Shown piece by piece: positions 43,399 to 47,712 of a stretch of 47,712 nt of DNA. The stretch covers positions 1-47,712 of the forward strand of contig NZ_VDGG01000028.1 of NCBI RefSeq assembly GCF_006861775.1, written 5' to 3'. The notes under the pieces were generated by a model. It was not told the DNA's origin, did not search any database, and worked only from the letters and a program-made list of their open reading frames with translations. Each line of letters starts with the position of its first letter. Position 1 is the first letter of the stretch. Made by a program: the position numbers and the translations under genes. Source of the DNA: Psychrobacillus soli (GTDB lineage Bacteria > Bacillota > Bacilli > Bacillales_A > Planococcaceae).

Positions 43399-43448
43399 TC
43401 ATACTCCTCCTAAAAAAAGCTTTATAAAAGAAAATAAGATCACTATTA

Positions 43449-44297
43449 TTAAGATTCTTCAAATGCATCATAGATTTCACCAAGTGTTGCAAACCACGCA
43501 CCATTTTCTTCCATATACTTTATTAATTTTTCTAACATTTGAATCGTATGTGCTCTGCCAATTGTTTGTGGATGTGTGGTTAACACGTAACATGCACCCT
43601 CTTCATTATTAGCAGCATAATCAAAAATAGAAGCCCAACGATTATAAATATCTTCTACCGGTCTCATACCTTCTTGTCCACCAGTAATGTACTCCATTTG
43701 TGGAAAATCATCTAAGTACCAGGAGACTGGTATTTCCAAAACGCTAGAATTAGCTCCGAATTTATTTGCTTTATCTGAATGAACTTCAACTGTACGAGGA
43801 TAATAAGGGTGTAAATCATTCCCCATTAAGCTACTATCATATTTAAATCCATATTTTTCAAGAATGCTAAGGGTATTTGGACTAAAATCCCAATACGGAG
43901 ATCGGTATCCCCTAGGGGTTACACCAATTTTCGCGAGTGATTCAAGACCCATCTGCATAACCTTTTCTTCCTCTTCAAAACTGAGATTAGTAGGATTTTC
44001 ATGGACATATCCATGATGAGCTACCTCATGTCCAGTTGCTACAACCTCTTTACAAATGTCCGTGAATGTATCTACAGTATGTCCTGGAATACACCACGTT
44101 GTTTTTATATCATACTTTTCAAAAAGCTTGAGTAAACGTGGAGCTGCTACCTCAGCCCCAAACTCGCCTCTTGCCATGTAAGCCGGGGATGTTAAATTAA
44201 ATGAACCGTCCCAAATTGACTGCGCATCAAAATCACAACCAATATTAACTGCAACCTTTTTTCCTTTTGGAAGTCTAATTTTCCCACTTTTTTGCAT
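43449..44297 (-). CDS. Polysaccharide deacetylase-family (CE4/PuuE-like) hydrolase
   Basis: 282 residues. CE4-fold motifs are VNIGCDFDAQSIW (Asp pair), GHEVAHHGYVHENPTNLSF (metal His residues) and RGYRSPYWDFSPNTLS. There is no signal peptide, so it is cytoplasmic and unlikely to act on peptidoglycan. Its closest-looking relatives are PuuE-type allantoinases and cyclic-imide hydrolases that use this fold for amide ring opening. AGGAGGAATAAC precedes the ATG. First gene of the pair with the nitrilase-family hydrolase. Confidence 0.85.
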   Translation of the reverse strand: MQKSGKIRLPKGKKVAVNIGCDFDAQSIWDGSFNLTSPAYMARGEFGAEVAAPRLLKLFEKYDIKTTWCIPGHTVDTFTDICKEVVATGHEVAHHGYVHENPTNLSFEEEEKVMQMGLESLAKIGVTPRGYRSPYWDFSPNTLSILEKYGFKYDSSLMGNDLHPYYPRTVEVHSDKANKFGANSSVLEIPVSWYLDDFPQMEYITGGQEGMRPVEDIYNRWASIFDYAANNEEGACYVLTTHPQTIGRAHTIQMLEKLIKYMEENGAWFATLGEIYDAFEES

Positions 44298-44555
44298 GTT
44301 ATTCCTCCTGTATTTTTGTAAATTTTAATTACTAAAATAGCTTGACCAACAGGGTTAAGATATGCACCCAAAATGCTAAGTAGACCTCTGCAGCAATATA
44401 TGAAACTTATTTTTTCTTGTTCATGAAGTTAAATGAACAAATAGTGCCAGGCACCCGTAACATAAATGTAACAAAGGTGGATTTGTCGTTACGCACAGGG
44501 ATACATGAAAAATGGTATGATGAAATAAAAGATTACGTGAAAAGGGGGAATAGAA

Positions 44556-44810
44556 ATGTATCAACGAACAGGAAAAAAGAGAAAAACGGAGCATGTTATT
44601 TTAGGGGTGGATATGTGGACTAGTGACTTGATTGAGAAACTAAAAAAGTCAGGAACGTGGAATATTTCTGTGATCGATTATGAAGCAGAGGCGGACAAGC
44701 TTGCATTAGGATCTACTATCTTTTACTCTCCCGAATTGGCAAAAGAGGAACTAGCAAAATCTAAGAAAATAGTTTTCCATAAATATTTAGATCCCAACAT
44801 GAGATGGTGA
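44556..44810 (+). CDS. Hypothetical small protein (84 aa)
   Basis: ATG 44556 follows AAAAGGGGGAA by about 6 bases. The product starts with a basic stretch (RTGKKRKTEH), then HVILGVDMWTSDLIEKLKKS and a Glu/Lys-rich helical part. No signal peptide, membrane segment or recognised domain. An overlapping frame from 44417 has no ribosome site. The palindrome at 44824-44852 follows directly. Confidence 0.5.
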   Translation: MYQRTGKKRKTEHVILGVDMWTSDLIEKLKKSGTWNISVIDYEAEADKLALGSTIFYSPELAKEELAKSKKIVFHKYLDPNMRW

Positions 44811-44823
44811 AATTGCTCTCCGC

Positions 44824-44852
44824 GCAAGACACAATTCTGAATTGCATCTTGC
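44824..44852. repeat. Imperfect palindrome related to the 35656 element
   Basis: 14-base arms GCAAGACACAATTC / GAATTGCATCTTGC with two mismatches around a single T; GGGAC follows at 44856. Central ATTCTGAAT and the GGAC-type flank match the element at 35656-35700. It may also end transcription of the 84-residue gene. Confidence 0.5.
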
Positions 44853-44863
44853 ACGGGGACAAA

Positions 44864-45928
44864 TCACGCAGGGACAAGCGCGGATGAGTAAAATGAATCT
44901 ATTTCCTCAAAGTACTTTTGAACGGTCGATGTGGATACATCGAACATTGCCGCAATGTCTTTGTTCGTCCATGGGAACTCCTCAGCGGATAGACGTTCTC
45001 TTCCGAAGCGAATGGCGCCAGCTGCTACGGCTCCAGTTTTTCTTGGGTTTGGAGAGCATTCCATTAAATAGGAGTTGAAAATACGATGGAGCTCGTCGTT
45101 ATTTACATCTTGCTCACTCATCATATCTTCGAATGCTACTAGCATTTCCATTTGCTTGGTGGTTATTTTAGGATCAATTTGTTGAGTTGTACTTTCTAAT
45201 TGTTCACTTTCGTCGACGCTTCTCAGGCTTTCCTGATCGCTCTTTTGGCTTTCATTAATGAACATCAGGCATTCTAGCAAATGTTCTCGGTAAAATGCTT
45301 GTGTGTCTAGTTTGCTTTCTTTGGCAAGCTGTTTCACATGCTTCAAACCATCCGAAATCCAATTCGGCATGAATGCAAGGCTGGTAATCACCATTATGCC
45401 ATTCAAACCACGACGGCTATTGGGCAGTACTATGCCTACTACATAACTTCCTACTTTAGCTGTTGAATCACCCTCTACCGAATCTAGTTCATAAACATTG
45501 CCATCTAAATATTCCTTCAATTTGATAATCCCTTGACTAGCCTCTAGCACTTCTCCAATAAGCATCATTGGGCTTGTCCACGTTTCAAGCACTTGAATAA
45601 CGGAAGGGCGAACTGTTTTTTGCAATTGTTTTACTACGTATTTCTTCCAAATATCTTGCTTTTGTAGAAGTAAATAGTAATCTACTACTTGCTGTTGGAT
45701 TTGATTTGGTGGCCAAAATCCTTTTAACCTCGCATTCCATTTGCCAAGTAGCATACGTAGCTCGTACATATCCTTTCTTTCTGGATATTCATTGTAAAAG
45801 TTTTGGATGATTAAATCCAATTCCTCGTCGGCCACTTGTTGAATCGACACGACTTCTTTGCCGCCATGACATTTTTTATACTTCTTTCCGCTGCCGCATG
45901 GACATGAATCATTACGTCCTATAGTCAT
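44864..45928 (-). CDS. SEC-C metal-binding domain protein with C-terminal HTH
   Basis: About 354 residues. The N-terminal SEC-C motif GRNDSCPCGSGKKYKKCHGG is a zinc site (C-x-C-x8-C-H). A long middle region follows, with EVLEASQGIIKLKEYLDGNV, and near the end FPWTNKDIAAMFDVSTSTVQ, a helix-turn-helix. ATG 45926-45928 fits GGCGGG better than two in-frame ATGs upstream. The last residues SALVPA are encoded by a TTGTCCCT-type repeat, so the 3' end may have been altered by insertion. Function unknown; ribosome or RNA-linked roles are common for SEC-C proteins. Confidence 0.75.
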   Translation of the reverse strand: MTIGRNDSCPCGSGKKYKKCHGGKEVVSIQQVADEELDLIIQNFYNEYPERKDMYELRMLLGKWNARLKGFWPPNQIQQQVVDYYLLLQKQDIWKKYVVKQLQKTVRPSVIQVLETWTSPMMLIGEVLEASQGIIKLKEYLDGNVYELDSVEGDSTAKVGSYVVGIVLPNSRRGLNGIMVITSLAFMPNWISDGLKHVKQLAKESKLDTQAFYREHLLECLMFINESQKSDQESLRSVDESEQLESTTQQIDPKITTKQMEMLVAFEDMMSEQDVNNDELHRIFNSYLMECSPNPRKTGAVAAGAIRFGRERLSAEEFPWTNKDIAAMFDVSTSTVQKYFEEIDSFYSSALVPA

Positions 45929-46114
45929 TAACATCCCGCCTTTTCTTACTATCATATCGCTTAATGTCCTTGCGTTGCAAACTATTCTTATAGTGTCCTA
46001 GCGTTCAGCAAAATTCGACTCTATTCTGAATAAACCCACTATTGTAGCCTTTTGTCGAATGGATACAGACACAATTGGAACAACGGGGAATATTAGTCCC
46101 ATCCAACTCATACG

Positions 46115-46897
46115 ATGTATATTAAAAGGACTCAGGAGGAATTTTGTATCGTATGTTCTAGTTGTGGTTACGAACAAGCAGTCGGAAACTTTTGTGGAAT
46201 ATGTGGTTATAAATTAGAAGAACCAACTGTCTTGGTGAAAAAAAGAGCTTCCACTCAACAAGCTGAAGCGAATATTCATCTAGAAAACATCAAAAAGAAG
46301 TCCAAACAATATAAAATCTATTTTATGCAGCAACTAAGAAACCCTTCTCGTGCATTTGAACAAGGAGAAAAAGATTTTTCAAACGGTATGCTTAGCATTC
46401 TTTTGTTTGCCGTAGTGTACACTGTTTCTCTATTTTTAGTTGTGAATCGCAATTATTTTGGTGAGTCTTTAGGTTTTTTTCCATTTTTCGTTCAAATCAT
46501 GTTCCTTACTCTCTTGCTGTTTGGCATTGGGGTATTTGCCCTTTTTATAGCGAATAACTTTTTTGGATCTCCACATTCTTTGAAAGCTATTATTAGTTTT
46601 TATGGAGGTCAATTGTCCCCATTTCTTATTAGTATTGCGATTTCCTTCCTACTAATAATCATTCAAACATTTACATATGGGAATATTATTTTAATGATTA
46701 GTTTTATATTCGCTTTGTTCGTATTACCGCTGTACTTGGTGAGTTTTTTGGCGACTAAAAAGACGCCTGGATTGGATTCTTTATATGGGTTTATCCTTTA
46801 TATTGCGGTGTTTGTGCTGTTGTTTTTGATTTTGGTCACTATTTTGGCTGACACGATGCTAGGTACGTATCTCGATCGAATGGTTTACTTGTTTTAA
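46115..46897 (+). CDS. Zinc-ribbon membrane protein
   Basis: 260 residues as called. A four-Cys zinc ribbon sits at the start (CSSCGYEQAVGNFCGICGYK), then a basic Lys-rich helix, then five or so membrane helices (about 85-260), a YIP1-like arrangement. The start is uncertain: CAGGAGGAA lies 20 bases after ATG 46115, inside the frame, and the codon at the right distance from it is ATC or GTA, not a standard start. Use of a rare start around 46148 would remove about 11 residues but keep the ribbon. Function unknown. Confidence 0.72.
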   Translation: MYIKRTQEEFCIVCSSCGYEQAVGNFCGICGYKLEEPTVLVKKRASTQQAEANIHLENIKKKSKQYKIYFMQQLRNPSRAFEQGEKDFSNGMLSILLFAVVYTVSLFLVVNRNYFGESLGFFPFFVQIMFLTLLLFGIGVFALFIANNFFGSPHSLKAIISFYGGQLSPFLISIAISFLLIIIQTFTYGNIILMISFIFALFVLPLYLVSFLATKKTPGLDSLYGFILYIAVFVLLFLILVTILADTMLGTYLDRMVYLF

Positions 46898-46914
46898 TTG
46901 AATGAATAAATGCG

Positions 46915-46957
46915 CAAAAAAGCTCTGCAGAGATTTTACTTCTCTACAGAGCTTTTC
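46915..46957. terminator. Bidirectional terminator between zinc-ribbon and sigma genes
   Basis: AAAAAGCTCTGCAGAG / CTCTACAGAGCTTTT pairing with one mismatch and a short loop; A-run before and T-run after, so it serves both converging genes. Confidence 0.75.
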
Positions 46958-46959
46958 GC

Positions 46960-47442
46960 TTATTTTATTAGTTTTTCTCTAAGCTTTTGCAACAATCGTT
47001 CGCGTCTTTTTTTGATACCCGGTATTGTAATGCCAACGCGTGCCGCGGCTTGTTGGAGCGAGATTCCTTCGACAAAAATCCAAAGTAGCAGTTCTCGTTC
47101 GTTGTCGGTTAAGTTTTCTAGTGCATTTTCGAGTTCTTCGTGAACAAAACTTGTGACGAGCGGCTTTTCGAATAGAAGTAATAGTTTTTCATCTTCTACT
47201 ACATCGACGTATTCTTCTTGATGTTTTTCTTTTTTCAACTCATCAAGCATGGATCCGTATATGCAACGATATGCGTATGGCGCGAAATCCCCTTTTGTAT
47301 CATCGAACTTCATCCATGCTCTCCATAAAGCAATTCTACCTGCTTGTCTATACAGTTCATGATTTTTGTAAATATGCAATTTTCGGATGTTGGCGGAAAT
47401 CATCGGTTCATATTGTAACAGTACTTCTTCAAATGTGCTCAC
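46960..47442 (-). CDS. Sigma-70-family RNA polymerase sigma factor (regions 2 and 4 only)
   Basis: 160 residues. Region 2 is ELYRQAGRIALWRAWMKFDD then FAPYAYRCIYGSMLDELKKE; region 4 is LTDNERELLLWIFVEGISLQ with HTH QQAAARVGITIPGIKKRRER. Region 1 and most of region 3 are absent, so it is a small alternative sigma factor. No anti-sigma gene is adjacent on the same strand; the converging zinc-ribbon membrane protein is a possible but unproven partner. Target genes unknown. Confidence 0.82.
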   Translation of the reverse strand: MSTFEEVLLQYEPMISANIRKLHIYKNHELYRQAGRIALWRAWMKFDDTKGDFAPYAYRCIYGSMLDELKKEKHQEEYVDVVEDEKLLLLFEKPLVTSFVHEELENALENLTDNERELLLWIFVEGISLQQAAARVGITIPGIKKRRERLLQKLREKLIK

Positions 47443-47705
47443 TGTGCATTCCTTTTGACTCGTGCACGATTCGGTTATTCCTAGGTACGTTTAGGATAAT
47501 CGGTTTCTAGCATTAGTACGAATGAGTGTATGCATAGTTTGGTTGTGTGAAACTGCAAGTTTTAGGTTGGAGGGTCTCTGATTTGTCCCTACAATGTTAA
47601 ATAGATAGATAACAAAGTTAAAAACCATTGTTTTCAGGGTAAACAAGAAGTACCAATCACAGAACTTCCATCAATACCCACCCACATCAAAAGGAGCTGA
47701 AAACA
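47443..47705. other. Gene-free stretch at the right edge
   Basis: Upstream of both the sigma gene and the edge gene. It holds TGATTTGTCCCT (47579-47590), the same short word as at 44856-44868 on the opposite strand, and the left arm of the inverted repeat at 47623-47637. Confidence 0.45.
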
Positions 47706-47712
47706 ATGGTTA
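47623..47712 (+). promoter_or_regulatory. 15-bp inverted repeat enclosing a start codon
   Basis: AACCATTGTTTTCAG (47623-47637) is the exact reverse complement of CTGAAAACAATGGTT (47697-47711). The right arm contains the likely ATG at 47706 and touches the AAAGGAG ribosome site. Either the leader RNA folds to hide the start, or this is one end of a mobile element. Confidence 0.5.
47706..47712 (+). CDS. Start of a gene cut by the window end
   Basis: AAAAGGAG (47689-47696) is followed by ATG at 47706 with 9-base spacing; only ATG GTT A is in the window. Product unknown. Confidence 0.4.

Noticed and set aside
44430-44455. Second sigma-54 promoter (CTGGCACTATTTGTTC on the minus strand) before the deacetylase gene
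   Set aside because: The -24 block fits but the -12 GC is absent and it lies about 140 bases from the gene; it coincides with a GGTGCCTGGCAC word.
44417-44623. 68-codon plus-strand frame
   Set aside because: Overlaps the better supported gene at 44556 in another frame and lacks a ribosome site.

Overview
This is a low-GC, gene-dense window that reads as the chromosome of a spore-forming member of the Bacillota. The Bacillales, and probably the Planococcaceae (Psychrobacillus/Sporosarcina/Lysinibacillus-like), fit best. The reasons are strong AGGAGG-type ribosome sites, SigA-type promoters, a gamma-type SASP-like spore protein, a YkwD-like CAP protein, a SEC-C protein with a C-terminal HTH, and many short-hairpin terminators. 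No rRNA, tRNA, phage, complete insertion sequence or CRISPR array was seen. The window is a run of catabolic islands, each with its own transporter and regulator, separated by decayed gene remnants.

Layout. (1) 1-321: C-terminal end of an acyl-CoA dehydrogenase. (2) 676-7447, minus strand: one probable operon reading cupin, TRAP transporter DctP-DctQ-DctM, IclR regulator, CitE-type lyase, MaoC-type hydratase, CaiB/BaiF CoA-transferase. Together these could import a C5 dicarboxylate (itaconate, mesaconate or citramalate type), activate, hydrate and cleave it. A cre-like site overlaps the promoter. (3) 7448-9480: degenerate ground with a broken LysR gene, a 21-bp-period repeat array, two related hairpins, a possible 35-residue membrane protein and a fragment of a FAH-family hydrolase. 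(4) 9491-22528: a divergent cluster around a dipeptide/oligopeptide-type ABC transporter. The minus arm is dppBCDF, DUF1177, M20 peptidase, IclR and an M29-like aminopeptidase; the plus arm is the binding protein, two paralogous amidohydrolases (one without its first metal-binding His pair), an AroM-family protein and a small HTH protein. Copies of a TCACAATGTGA-like palindrome lie between the arms. (5) 22773-26584: a three-gene Fe3+/phosphonate-type ABC importer.

(6) 26585-29709: a second, very regular 21-bp array (six units), a secreted CAP protein, a HepT/MntA toxin-antitoxin pair in which both partners look inactivated, a SASP-like gene, and an IDEAL-domain-like gene behind a promoter with a Fur box between -35 and -10. 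(7) 30428-35193, minus strand: GntR regulator, two enolase-superfamily enzymes and a BCCT transporter. (8) 35194-36890: remnants of an acetyltransferase and perhaps a flavin reductase, plus a strong palindrome. (9) 36896-44297, minus strand: polysaccharide-deacetylase-like and nitrilase-superfamily hydrolases, a PAS/sigma-54 activator, then a sigma-54 promoter in front of an amino-acid-type ABC transporter and a HisD-like dehydrogenase. (10) 44556-47712: a small unknown protein, SEC-C protein, zinc-ribbon membrane protein, a sigma-70-family factor, and at the right edge the first codons of a gene whose start lies in a 15-bp inverted repeat.

The best candidates for undescribed biology are the DUF1177/AroM/paired-amidohydrolase import divergon, the sigma-54-controlled HisD/nitrilase/deacetylase cluster, and the two GCAACCAA arrays phased at 21 bp. 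All functional pathway statements are inferences from family membership and gene order; no database search was possible.
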